Of a stretch of DNA of 37,039 bases, positions 24,217-32,857 are shown piece by piece. The stretch is from Sphingomonadales bacterium (GTDB lineage Bacteria > Pseudomonadota > Alphaproteobacteria > Sphingomonadales > Sphingomonadaceae). The stretch is from NCBI GenBank assembly GCA_027491235.1, contig JAIXWO010000017.1:1-37039 (forward strand), written 5' to 3'. Both the position numbers and the translations under genes were made by a program. Every line of letters starts with the position of its first letter. Within the stretch, counting starts at the first letter, position 1. The notes beneath the pieces are model-generated. The model was given only the letters and a program-made list of their open reading frames with translations, made no database searches and was not told the DNA's origin.

Positions 24217-24243
24217 GATTCGGTCTGGGGGCGGCAAACTTTA
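24217..24243 (-). promoter_or_regulatory. Candidate sigma-28 promoter of flaG
   Basis: The minus strand has a perfect -35 element TAAAGTTT (24236-24243), 11 bases, then ACCGAATC (24217-24224), which keeps the CCGA core of the -10 but not the rest. It lies 93 bases before the flaG ATG. GGGCGGC and GCCGCCC flank the -35 as a 7-bp stem, so this could also be a hairpin. Confidence 0.5.
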
Positions 24244-24506
24244 GCCGCCCGGACGATGAAGAACAGTAAAGCCCCAACAAGTTGTCTTTTTTATTCTTGC
24301 AGCAACTTTTCTTAGGGTCGTCCTCCTATCCGGAATGAGACCGCTGCGCCTCAATAGATGCCAGTGGAAGGCGGCTGGCTCGCTTGAGCCAAGTGGGTCA
24401 GCAAGGGACTAGGCATACCCACGAGGTGGTGGCCGGTTGGGCCACCACCCACTAGATGAGCGAATTGCGTCAGTCGACGTATCGACGCCGAGGTCTGTTA
24501 AGCCTG
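24244..24506. other. Intergenic region between flaG and the octapeptide gene
   Basis: The stretch from the flaG promoter candidate to the octapeptide gene's stop has no supported gene. It contains a strong GC-rich hairpin (24425-24449) and a smaller one (TGGCTC 24376-24381 with GAGCCA 24386-24391). No T-runs follow either stem on the minus strand. Confidence 0.5.
24425..24449 (-). terminator. Strong hairpin after the octapeptide-repeat gene (possible terminator)
   Basis: GGTGGTGGCC (24425-24434) pairs perfectly with GGCCACCACC (24440-24449) around a 5-base loop, 58 bases after the octapeptide gene's stop. The stem is strong, but no T-tract follows on the minus strand, so termination would not be of the standard intrinsic type. 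mRNA 3'-end protection is the alternative. Confidence 0.4.
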
Positions 24507-27500
24507 TCAGTAATTCAAATATTGAATCAAGCTGGCAGCTTGCAGCGCGTCAATCTGATCGGAGGTCAGACTTAGAATCTGCGTTGTCGTCAACGCTGCC
24601 ACTTGCACCGAACTGAGATTGTCAACGACACCCGTCGTAATACCCTGCAGGAAGTCGGTGCTCAGTTGCGCAACCTGAGTCGCATCAAAGCCTGCTAACT
24701 GATCTGAGCTCAGGATTCCGCCTTGCGCAGAAGTCAGAGAGGCGAGCTGTGTCTCGCTCAGCTTGCTTAACTGCGCTGTACTGAGTTTTTCGAACAAGGT
24801 CGAATCTAGGCTACCGAGCTGGGTAGTCGTCAGTGCGCGGATTTGTGCCGTACCCAGCTGGCTGATCTCGTCGGTACCTATCTGGTTGAGATCCTCCGTC
24901 TCGAAAGATGCGATCTGCGCCGTTGTCAGCTTGACGAGCTGATCCGAGCTCAATGCAGCGACTTGGTCACTGGTCAAACCAGCGATCTGCGCGTTTGTTA
25001 GGCCACGCAACTGCGTTGTAGAAAGCTTCTCGATTGCATCAGTGAGCAGAGAGTTCAGTTTTGCTACCGTCAAGCTACCCACCTGGCTCGACGTCAATCC
25101 AGCAATCTGGTCGGTTGTCAGAGCGCCTAACTGATCCGATGTTAAGTTGTTAAGCTGACTGCTGGTGAGTTTGGATATCTGGCTTGTCGTCAATCCACCA
25201 AGTAGTCCGGTATCAAGCGCAGCCAACTGGCTTGTCTTCAACGCGACTATCTGAGCCGTACCCAATGCAGCAATCTCATCCGATGACAGCGCGTTCAAAT
25301 CTTCTGTCTCGAGGGCAGCAACCTGAGCAGTGGAAAGCTTGACTAGCTGGTCAGATCCAAGTGCCCCGATCTGATCCGATGTCAGTCCAGCCACCTGAGC
25401 CGTGGTCAGGCCTCGCAGCTGAAGTGTCGATAGATTCGCAATAAAATCAGACGACAGTGAGGCCAGCTTCGCCACCGTAACTGAAGCCAGCTGGGCTGAT
25501 GTCAAACCAGCCACTTGGTCAGTCGTCAGAGATTCGAGCTGCGCGCTGGTCATGCTATTAATCTGACTGCTGGTAAGCCTTGAAACCTGCGATGTTGTCA
25601 TTGCCGACAACAAGGCAGTGTCAAGTTTTGGAAACTGTACCGTTGTCAGTGCCGCTACCTGAGCGGTGCCGAGAGCAGCAAGCTCATCAGACGTCAGCGC
25701 GTTGAGATCTTCGGTCTCGAATGCTGCGATCTGTGCCGTCGAAAGCTTCGTCAGCTGATCTGAACCAAGCGCGGCTACCTGATCCGACTTCAGTCCGACA
25801 ACCTGTGCTGTCGTCAAACCACGCAATTGTTCTGTGCTCAACTTCGACACAAAATCAGTGGACAGAGCTTGAAGTTTGCTGACTGTAAGAGCTGCAATCT
25901 GCGCAGAGCTCAAACCACCGACCTGAACAGTTGTCAACACATCGAGTTGTGCGGTCGTCAAGTTGTTAAGTTGGTCAGTCGTCAGACGGCTGATTTGGGC
26001 TGTGCTCATGGAGGACAGCAAGGCCGTATCCAAAGCGGCGAGCTGGGCAGTTTTCAGTGCGGCGACCTGCGCGGTGCCCAAAGCATTGATTTCGTCAGAA
26101 CTGAACTGATTTAAATCATCTGATTCAATTGCGGCAACCTGTGCAGTCGAGAGCTTTTCAATCTGAACCGAAGTAAGCGCCGATGCCTGATCTGTGGTCA
26201 GAGCAGCGATCTGAGCAGCAGTAATTCCAGCCAGTTGCGCGCTCGACAAATTAGCGATGAAATCAGATGACAAAAGAGCCACCTTAGATGCCGTCATATT
26301 TCTGATTTGCGCAGACGATAAACCTGCCACCTGATCGGTCGTCAATGCGGCTAACTGGTCTGATCCAAAATTGTTCAACTGGTCACTCGTTAGCCTTGAA
26401 ATCTGCGCGCTAGTCATTGCAGCCAGTAGTTCTGTGCTCAGAGTCGAGATTTGACTGGTCTTAAGTGCGGCTATTTGTGCTGTAGTGAGCTGAGTTATTT
26501 CGTCTGAAGCGAATAAGTTCAGATCGTCAGAGCCCAGTGCGCCAAGCTGTGCTGTACTGAGATTCGAGACTTGGCTCGACGTTAAAGCAATAATTTGATC
26601 TGAGGTAAGACCATTGATGTGATCCGTAGTGAGCCAACGAATTTGTGAGCTATTCAAAGCTGCGATCACATCACTGGACAGTGCCGCAACCTTAGCCACT
26701 CCCAATGTTGAGACTTGCGCTGATGACAAACCAGCCACTTGCGCAGACAACAAATCACCAATACGCGAAGCACTCAAGCTGTTGAGTTGTGCACTCGTAA
26801 GTTTGTTAACCTGAGCTGACGTCATTGCAGCAAACAAATCGCTACCAAGATTAGACAAATGAGCGTTAGTCAAAGCACTCACTTGCTGGGTAGTGAACGC
26901 CGCAATTTGATCTGATGTCAGGAAATTTAGCTGGGTCGATGACAAATTATTGATTTGCGCCGTAGACAAACGCACCACCTGCGCAGTCGTGAGAGAGCTC
27001 AGCAGCTCTGTTGCGAGATTATCGAGCTGCGTATTTGTCAATACTGATACCTGCAGTGTTGACAGCGCCTGAATCTCGTCCGAGCTGAACTTGTTCAGAT
27101 CATCAGATTGCATCGTAGCGATCTGTGCCGTGGTCAGCTTAGAAATTTGCGCCGAAGTCAGTGCCTCTGCCTGCTCCGTCGTCAAACCAACGATCTGATC
27201 CGTCGTCAGGCCTGCCAACTGAGCCGCAGATAAGGCTGACACTGCATCTGTTGAAATAGTCGCCATATTGGCAACGGTGAGCTTACTCAACTGGGCTGAA
27301 GTCAAGCCTACAATCTGAACCGAAGTTAATGCACTAAGTTGGTCTGTGGTCAGGTTGTTGAGCTGACTTGTACTTAGTCTAGAAACTTGTAGCGTGGTCA
27401 GTGCACTCAGCAACGACGTATCCAGAGCGGCAAGCTGAGATGTCTTCAATGCACTGATTTGCGCCGTTGTCAGAGCAACCACTTGATCCGAGGCAAGTGC

Positions 27501-29576
27501 GTTGAGCTGGTCGGACGACAAATTAGAAATCTGACTTGTGCTGAGGCGAATCACCTGAGCCGTGCTGAGGGCACCGAGCAACTCAGTCGCAAGCTTGTTC
27601 AGCTGGGCAGTTTTTAATGCCGAGATCTGGGCAGCACTCATCGCCTGAATTTCATCAGAACTGAACTGATTCAAATCATCACTCTCCAGCGCGGCGATTT
27701 GCGCGGTGCTCAAGAGAGCTATCTGCACGCTAGTCAATGCCTGCGCTTGATCTGTGGTCAACCCAACGATCTGCTCAGTCGTAAGACCCTGCAACTGTGT
27801 CGTGGTCAGCTTTTCAATCGCGTCGGATGAAAGGAATGCCAGGTTGGCTGCGGTCAGCCTACCAATCTGAGCAGAGGTCAAACCAGCAACCTGATCGGTT
27901 GTTATGGCACTCAGCTGATCGGACGTTAGACTATTTAGCTGGCTGCTGCTCATCTTCGAAAGCTGCAAGCTGGTCAACTTGCTCAGCATTTCAGTAGCCA
28001 GCGACGCCAACTGCGTGTTCCTAAGTGCCGCAACCTGGGCGGTCGTCATAGCAGCGAGCTGATCGGAGCTCATCTCATTGAGCTGCCCAGTTATGAGATT
28101 TGAAATTTGCGCAGTACTTAGCCGTACCACTTGAGCGGTTGTGAATGAAGTAAGTAACTCTGTTGCAAGGTTATTGAGTTGCGAGCTTGTCAGAGCAGCC
28201 AACTGCGAATTAGTTAATGCTTGTATCTCGTCAGATGAAAATTGATTCAGATCTTCTGATTCAAGGCTCGCAATCTGCGAGGTGCTCAGTGCGCTGATCT
28301 GAACTGAACTTAACGCAGCTGCTTGAGCTGAGCTAAGACCAACAATCTGCGCTGTCGTTAAACCGCGAAGCTGAGCTGTACTGAGAACAGCGATCGCATC
28401 TGTTGCAATCAAGCTGAGCTTACCAACATTTAAGCTTCCAAGTTGCGCTGAAGTGAGACCACCCGCCTGAACCGAACTCAAAGCGGCTAGCTGATCGGAA
28501 TTCAGACTATTCATCTGACTCGAGCTTAGCCTGGATAACTGCAATGTTGTGAACTCGGTAAACAATGTGCTGTCGAGCGCCTCAAGCTGCGATGTTTTGA
28601 GTGAAGAAACCTGCGCGGTCGTTAACGCACTAATTTGGTCAGAACTCAAAAAATTCAGCTGATCCGAGCTCAAGTTAGCCACCTGTGCCGTCGTCAGTTT
28701 ATTCACTTGCTCTGTCTTTAGCGAACTCAACAAGTCAGAATTCAGCGCATTCAGCTGGGTTGTTTTCAAGGCTGCGATCTGGACCGAAGAAAGAGAACGG
28801 ATCTGATCTGATTGCAGCAAATTCAAAGCCTCTGTGGTGAGATTGTTGATCTGGGCCGTAGTCAATTTCCCGAGCTGATCAGTAGTAAAAGCGCTGATCA
28901 GCGATGCATCCAGATTATTCAGTTGCGAGCTACCCAAAGCTCGAACCTGATGAGTTGCTAATGCCGCTATTTCATCCGAGGTGAACTGATTCAAATCTTC
29001 AGTTTCCAGCGCTGCAATCTGGCTGGTCGTTAAAGTCGCGATTTCGTCAGAAGTCAGTGCACCCACCTGCGCGGTAGTCAGCTTCGCTATCTGTGTCGTT
29101 GATAGCCGGATCATCTGGGCGCTACTGAGTGCAAGCAAACCATCCGTCGTTATCGACGATATGACATTGGTAGAAAGGCTGGCAATCTGGGCTGTGGAAA
29201 TATAGCTAGCCGTGGTGTCAAGTGCAGCTACCTGACTGGTACCAAAATTATTAATCTGCGTATAGGACATGACAGCAAGTTGCCCCTGCCGCATCCCGGT
29301 AATCGCTGTGGTGGTGATAGCAGATATCTGGCTGTTAGTAAGCTTTTTGATTGCATCGGACGAAATGGCACCCAGCTGGTCTGAGTTAAACAGGGCCATT
29401 GCCTGAGTACTTATTACAAAACTGTCCCCCTTGATCGCCCTGATTTGCTCAGTCTTAAGCGCAGCCACCTGGCTAGTCTTGAGACCGGCCAGATCTGAAG
29501 ACCTTAAGCGACTCATTTGGGCCGTGGTCAAATCTGCAACCGAAGCGGCCGACATGTTGGTAAAAATGGAGGACAT
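24507..29576 (-). CDS. Giant octapeptide-repeat protein (1689 aa) in the flagellar locus
   Basis: After about 189 residues of the same repeat with two one-residue slips, residues 190-1685 are 187 octapeptides in perfect register, consensus L-(S/T)-(S/T)-x-Q-(I/L/V)-x-(A/G/N). There is no signal peptide, membrane segment or cysteine, and no recognisable enzyme domain; the protein ends LIQYLNY. AAGAGG lies 5-6 bases before the ATG. Proteins with long LTTAQIAAL-type repeats exist in databases with uninformative names, but I know of no function. The pattern S/T-x-x-Q followed by hydrophobics suits short capped helices in a solenoid; a beta-solenoid like ice-nucleation proteins is an alternative. 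The gene lies between fliD and flaG/fliC, with a candidate sigma-28 promoter. Confidence 0.9.
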   Translation of the reverse strand: MSSIFTNMSAASVADLTTAQMSRLRSSDLAGLKTSQVAALKTEQIRAIKGDSFVISTQAMALFNSDQLGAISSDAIKKLTNSQISAITTTAITGMRQGQLAVMSYTQINNFGTSQVAALDTTASYISTAQIASLSTNVISSITTDGLLALSSAQMIRLSTTQIAKLTTAQVGALTSDEIATLTTSQIAALETEDLNQFTSDEIAALATHQVRALGSSQLNNLDASLISAFTTDQLGKLTTAQINNLTTEALNLLQSDQIRSLSSVQIAALKTTQLNALNSDLLSSLKTEQVNKLTTAQVANLSSDQLNFLSSDQISALTTAQVSSLKTSQLEALDSTLFTEFTTLQLSRLSSSQMNSLNSDQLAALSSVQAGGLTSAQLGSLNVGKLSLIATDAIAVLSTAQLRGLTTAQIVGLSSAQAAALSSVQISALSTSQIASLESEDLNQFSSDEIQALTNSQLAALTSSQLNNLATELLTSFTTAQVVRLSTAQISNLITGQLNEMSSDQLAAMTTAQVAALRNTQLASLATEMLSKLTSLQLSKMSSSQLNSLTSDQLSAITTDQVAGLTSAQIGRLTAANLAFLSSDAIEKLTTTQLQGLTTEQIVGLTTDQAQALTSVQIALLSTAQIAALESDDLNQFSSDEIQAMSAAQISALKTAQLNKLATELLGALSTAQVIRLSTSQISNLSSDQLNALASDQVVALTTAQISALKTSQLAALDTSLLSALTTLQVSRLSTSQLNNLTTDQLSALTSVQIVGLTSAQLSKLTVANMATISTDAVSALSAAQLAGLTTDQIVGLTTEQAEALTSAQISKLTTAQIATMQSDDLNKFSSDEIQALSTLQVSVLTNTQLDNLATELLSSLTTAQVVRLSTAQINNLSSTQLNFLTSDQIAAFTTQQVSALTNAHLSNLGSDLFAAMTSAQVNKLTSAQLNSLSASRIGDLLSAQVAGLSSAQVSTLGVAKVAALSSDVIAALNSSQIRWLTTDHINGLTSDQIIALTSSQVSNLSTAQLGALGSDDLNLFASDEITQLTTAQIAALKTSQISTLSTELLAAMTSAQISRLTSDQLNNFGSDQLAALTTDQVAGLSSAQIRNMTASKVALLSSDFIANLSSAQLAGITAAQIAALTTDQASALTSVQIEKLSTAQVAAIESDDLNQFSSDEINALGTAQVAALKTAQLAALDTALLSSMSTAQISRLTTDQLNNLTTAQLDVLTTVQVGGLSSAQIAALTVSKLQALSTDFVSKLSTEQLRGLTTAQVVGLKSDQVAALGSDQLTKLSTAQIAAFETEDLNALTSDELAALGTAQVAALTTVQFPKLDTALLSAMTTSQVSRLTSSQINSMTSAQLESLTTDQVAGLTSAQLASVTVAKLASLSSDFIANLSTLQLRGLTTAQVAGLTSDQIGALGSDQLVKLSTAQVAALETEDLNALSSDEIAALGTAQIVALKTSQLAALDTGLLGGLTTSQISKLTSSQLNNLTSDQLGALTTDQIAGLTSSQVGSLTVAKLNSLLTDAIEKLSTTQLRGLTNAQIAGLTSDQVAALSSDQLVKLTTAQIASFETEDLNQIGTDEISQLGTAQIRALTTTQLGSLDSTLFEKLSTAQLSKLSETQLASLTSAQGGILSSDQLAGFDATQVAQLSTDFLQGITTGVVDNLSSVQVAALTTTQILSLTSDQIDALQAASLIQYLNY
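24522..29009 (-). repeat. 187 in-frame 24-bp units with 7/17/24/31-unit higher-order structure
   Basis: Every 24 bases encode one octapeptide, with no insertion or deletion over 4488 bp. A marker octad, LE(T/S)(E/D)DLNQ or a close variant, recurs at octads 1, 32, 56, 80, 104, 121, 138, 155 and 172, whose upper coordinates are 29009, 28265, 27689, 27113, 26537, 26129, 25721, 25313 and 24905. The spacings are 31, 24, 24, 24, 17, 17, 17 and 17 octads. They differ by multiples of 7, and a 7-octad (56-aa) sub-unit is repeated within the longer ones. Repeats are well diverged at the DNA level, largely through synonymous changes. Confidence 0.95.
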
Positions 29577-30079
29577 ATGAACCTCTTAATCTTCAAGACA
29601 ACAAAATGTGTCTATGAATCTATTAAAATAATTTTCTAAAAAACAAGTCTCTGCGTTAGTTAGCCAGACAACTTGAAAATTAATTATCGTTTTTTTAATA
29701 CAACGGTCGATACGGCAAAAATTCCTCGTTCGGATCCTTGTTCGACAGATCTTTTAAAACCTTTAGTCAGCAACCAAAAGAAATCCGGCAGTGCTGCGCA
29801 CGGCGCTTGGTCATAGTCGATTTAATTAGCGGAAATACAATTTTCGTTGAATGAAGGCCGAAGCAAGCACCAAAACTTGTCTTTATTAGTATTTTTTTGA
29901 TGCCGCTCGAAAAAAATATTCGATTGATTACTACTGGGGGCGCATACGTTGAAAAATACGTATATATTTTGCAATGCAGCAGGTTTTAGATAAAAGTATT
30001 GAATTCAACGATCAAAAAACGGATAGTTGAACCGATAGCGTTTTCATAGCAAACCTATTTTTAAGAAGACTGAGCGTTT
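29577..30079. other. AT-rich divergent intergenic region
   Basis: About 500 bases lie between the divergently transcribed octapeptide gene and the GT41 gene. The composition is much more AT-rich than the neighbouring genes. A candidate sigma-28 promoter faces the octapeptide gene (29739-29765). For the plus-strand gene I see no good promoter or strong ribosome-binding site. No ORF here can be supported. Confidence 0.5.
29739..29765 (-). promoter_or_regulatory. Candidate sigma-28 promoter of the octapeptide-repeat gene
   Basis: The minus strand reads TAAAGGTT (29758-29765), 11 bases, GTCGAACA (29739-29746). The -35 matches TAAAGTTT at 7 of 8 positions and the -10 matches GCCGATAA at 5 of 8, with exact spacing. 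It lies about 165 bases upstream of the ATG, similar to the leader length of fliC. Confidence 0.45.
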
Positions 30080-31888
30080 ATGCCGACTAATGCCTCTCCA
30101 ACATCCATGGATATCAATTCGATATTGGAAGCAGGCAGGAAGCTCGAAAGCTGCGGTGCCGTATCTCAAGCTATTGAGCTGTTTCGGGAATGGTTGAAAG
30201 TCAACGCCAATATCGAATTGTCGTTTCTTATATGGTATGAATTTGGCCGGCTGCTGCAGAAGGAGGGAAACTATCCCAAAGCAGAGAGCTCGTTTCGCGC
30301 CGCCCTGGAACAAAAGCCGCAATTCGTAGAGGCCTTACTGGCGCTCGGAAAATCCCTGGAATCACAAGGCAAACTGGATCAGGCAATAGCTATCTGGCAA
30401 TCCGCCATTCCCTCTGAAGCCCTTCAAATCGATCTGCTTAATAATATTGCAAGATTGATGGACCAAACGCATCGACCAGAGGACGCTGAACTCGCATTAG
30501 TGCGCAGCCTAAAATTAGATAACAAGCAAGATGCCGTCGTAACAACCCTTTTGCAACAAAGGCAGAAACTATGCCGTTGGCCAGTCATCTCCACAGAAAT
30601 CTGTGCTGATATTGAATTTCAGAAGGAGCACATCGGACCCCTGATGTCATTGGCATTAACTGATGATCCGACAGAAAATCTAGCTTCAGTTAACCGCTTC
30701 CTGAAAAGTAAACAGCTCGACAAGATTTCACCAAGCTCGATAAAACGTGGCCAATTTTATAGAGGCCATACCAAAATCCGAGTTGGCTTCCTCTCTGCAG
30801 ATTTCAGGCTACATGCCACCAGTATTTTTTTCGCCCCACTGATCGAAGGCCTGGACAGAACGCAATTCGAGATTTACCTGCTGGACATCACCACCGCATC
30901 AGACTCGGTTTTTGAAATGCGCAAGCGCTTGATCAGCGTGGCCGATCAGCATGTTCCACTTCAGGATCTCGATGACGAAAGGGCGATCAAGCACATACAG
31001 GAAATGGAAATCGATGTTCTGGTTGATCTGGCCGGACTCACTGCAGGCGCGCGTCCGGCAATAGTTGCAGCACGCGCAGCCCCCTTGCAGATGGCCTATA
31101 TCGGCTTTCTTGCCAGCTGTGGCATGCCCTCCGTAGACTACATCCTGACGACCAAGGATCTCTTCCCAAAGAAAAAGCAAAAGGGCTTCACTGAAGAACC
31201 TCTGTATCTGGCGGGCACCTATCTGGTCGTCGACCCTGCAACAGAATTGCTGCCGGGTGTCACACGTGCTCAATTTAATCTGCCGGAGCAAGGCATGATC
31301 TATTGCGCGCTTCTGAATTCATACAAAATCACCCCCGAGATGTTTGGCGCCTGGATGAATATTCTGCGAGCAGTACCAGACAGCGTGCTTTGGCTGGTGG
31401 ATGAAAACCCGACAACTCGCCGAAATCTGGAATCTTATGCGAGTGCACATGGTATCGATCCAGGCAGATTACATTTCAGCCAAAGAGTCCATCCGGCACA
31501 ATACCGGTCACAACTGGCGCTTGCAGATTTATTTCTGGACACGTCGCCTTATGGAAATGGCGCCACAGCCCGCGATGCCGTGATCGCGAATTTGCCGATC
31601 CTGACTAAGCCCGGCCGAACCATCATGTCAAGATTGTCCGCTCATGTAATGAAATCAATGGGTCTCACCGAACTTATCGTTGACGACATCGCCTCTTATG
31701 AAGCACGGGCGATTGAACTCGGCAATAACCAATCAATGGTAAAAAAAATCAAAACAAAGATGCTGGCGGCCAGAGCAAGCAGCCTACTTTTTGATAAAGA
31801 AACATTTACCAAAAATTTCGGCGACGCCATTTTATTGGCCGTCAATCAGACGCAACATCAGCCGACAACGTCAAAAAAATCTTCATAG
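30080..31888 (+). CDS. TPR-containing O-GlcNAc-transferase-like (GT41/SPINDLY) glycosyltransferase
   Basis: The 602-aa protein has TPR units (about residues 15-150, e.g. WYEFGRLLQKEGNYPKAESSF, VEALLALGKSLESQGKLDQA) followed by a GT41 catalytic region: RVGFLSADFRLHATSIFFAP near 235, DVLVDLAGLTAGARP, QMAYIGFLASCGMPSVDY, LHFSQRV, LFLDTSPYGNGATARDA, LTKPGRTIMSRLSAHVM and GLTEL. These are the conserved stretches of bacterial OGT-like enzymes, which add a sugar to Ser/Thr of proteins in the cytoplasm. The His in DFRLHA corresponds to the catalytic-site His of the family. It is the first gene of a plus-strand cassette with 31903 and 32858. The likely acceptors are flagellar proteins. Confidence 0.92.
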   Translation: MPTNASPTSMDINSILEAGRKLESCGAVSQAIELFREWLKVNANIELSFLIWYEFGRLLQKEGNYPKAESSFRAALEQKPQFVEALLALGKSLESQGKLDQAIAIWQSAIPSEALQIDLLNNIARLMDQTHRPEDAELALVRSLKLDNKQDAVVTTLLQQRQKLCRWPVISTEICADIEFQKEHIGPLMSLALTDDPTENLASVNRFLKSKQLDKISPSSIKRGQFYRGHTKIRVGFLSADFRLHATSIFFAPLIEGLDRTQFEIYLLDITTASDSVFEMRKRLISVADQHVPLQDLDDERAIKHIQEMEIDVLVDLAGLTAGARPAIVAARAAPLQMAYIGFLASCGMPSVDYILTTKDLFPKKKQKGFTEEPLYLAGTYLVVDPATELLPGVTRAQFNLPEQGMIYCALLNSYKITPEMFGAWMNILRAVPDSVLWLVDENPTTRRNLESYASAHGIDPGRLHFSQRVHPAQYRSQLALADLFLDTSPYGNGATARDAVIANLPILTKPGRTIMSRLSAHVMKSMGLTELIVDDIASYEARAIELGNNQSMVKKIKTKMLAARASSLLFDKETFTKNFGDAILLAVNQTQHQPTTSKKSS

Positions 31889-31902
31889 CGGCCATACGCA
31901 AC

Positions 31903-32733
31903 ATGAAAAAGATTTACGTCCACCAGATTTTTTATGACTCAGAATCACGAGCCAAAATCCAGCCCGGCTTTATTCCGATCGACAATACCAATAGCGCGCA
32001 TCGTGACTGGTTCGAGTTTTGGGTAATACTGAATTTTCTTAGAAATAATCCCTTAGAAGAAAATGCCTGGTATGGATTTTTGTCACCGAAATTCCTTGAA
32101 AAAACTGGCATTGACTCCACCGCAATTTTGCAAGCAATCGAGGCGAATTATGATTCTATGGACATTGCTGTGTTCAGCACCGCCTGGGATCAACTTGCCT
32201 ACTTTATTAATCCTTGGGAGCAAGGTGAAGTTTGGCACCCCGGCCTCACCGCCCTGACGCAAGGTTTTTTAGCAGATCACGGCTTCACCACAGATCTAAG
32301 AAATATTGTGACTGACTCTGCCAATTCAGCTTTCTCAAACTATGTGATCGCAAAAAAAGAGTTCTGGATGACCTGGTACGATTTGGCGGAAAAATTCTTT
32401 GCTTATGTGGAAACCAATGCAGAACAGCATCCGGAGTTTACAAAAACCACAAGCTATGGTTCCAACATAAATCAGTACCCAATGAAAACCTTCATCCAGG
32501 AACGATTTACCAGTCTTATTATGGCCGCCGGTAATTACAAAGTGCTTTTCGCAGATCAGAGCAGCAGCCGCCCTATTTTTTCTCGAATATTCAGCGATGA
32601 TTCAAAAACAAGGAATATGCTTCAGACCTGTGATTTGATGAAATCAAAGTACCGTGAAACTCTGGATCCGGCATATCTGGACATGTATTGGCGAATACGT
32701 AAAGGAATTTCATACTACCCACCCGTGATGTAA
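31903..32733 (+). CDS. Conserved protein of unknown function next to glycosyltransferase
   Basis: The 276-aa protein has IYVHQIFYDSESRAKIQPGFIPIDN, then HRDWFEFWVILNFLRNN and AWYGFLSPKFLEKTG. From memory, similar proteins with a (D/E)WFEYWPI-like motif and YGFFSPKF-KEKTG occur beside glycosyltransferases in surface-sugar clusters; I cannot give a reaction. PWEQGEVWHPGL and a long helical region follow, without SAM-binding or nucleotide-binding loops. It starts 14 bases after the GT41 gene and is presumably co-transcribed with it, so it may act on, or with, the sugar transferred by that enzyme. Confidence 0.7.
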   Translation: MKKIYVHQIFYDSESRAKIQPGFIPIDNTNSAHRDWFEFWVILNFLRNNPLEENAWYGFLSPKFLEKTGIDSTAILQAIEANYDSMDIAVFSTAWDQLAYFINPWEQGEVWHPGLTALTQGFLADHGFTTDLRNIVTDSANSAFSNYVIAKKEFWMTWYDLAEKFFAYVETNAEQHPEFTKTTSYGSNINQYPMKTFIQERFTSLIMAAGNYKVLFADQSSSRPIFSRIFSDDSKTRNMLQTCDLMKSKYRETLDPAYLDMYWRIRKGISYYPPVM

Positions 32734-32857
32734 AACGAAAAACCGTCCTATTAAAAGCTATATTGAGCTACAGACACCATACGCGCTGATGCCAGCAGCG
32801 ATCGTTCGGAGCGCGACTGAAGATAACTGTGCACGATAAAGCACATCGGAGAATGAC

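Noticed and set aside
24507-29576. Octapeptide array as a DNA-level satellite or assembly artefact
   Set aside because: The frame is open for 1689 codons, the units differ extensively at the DNA level, and higher-order markers are ordered. This fits a real coding repeat.
24507-29576. Octapeptide protein as a true ice-nucleation protein
   Set aside because: It uses 8-residue repeats with longer order, but lacks the AGYGSTLTA-type consensus and the known N-terminal domain. Mentioned only as an analogy.
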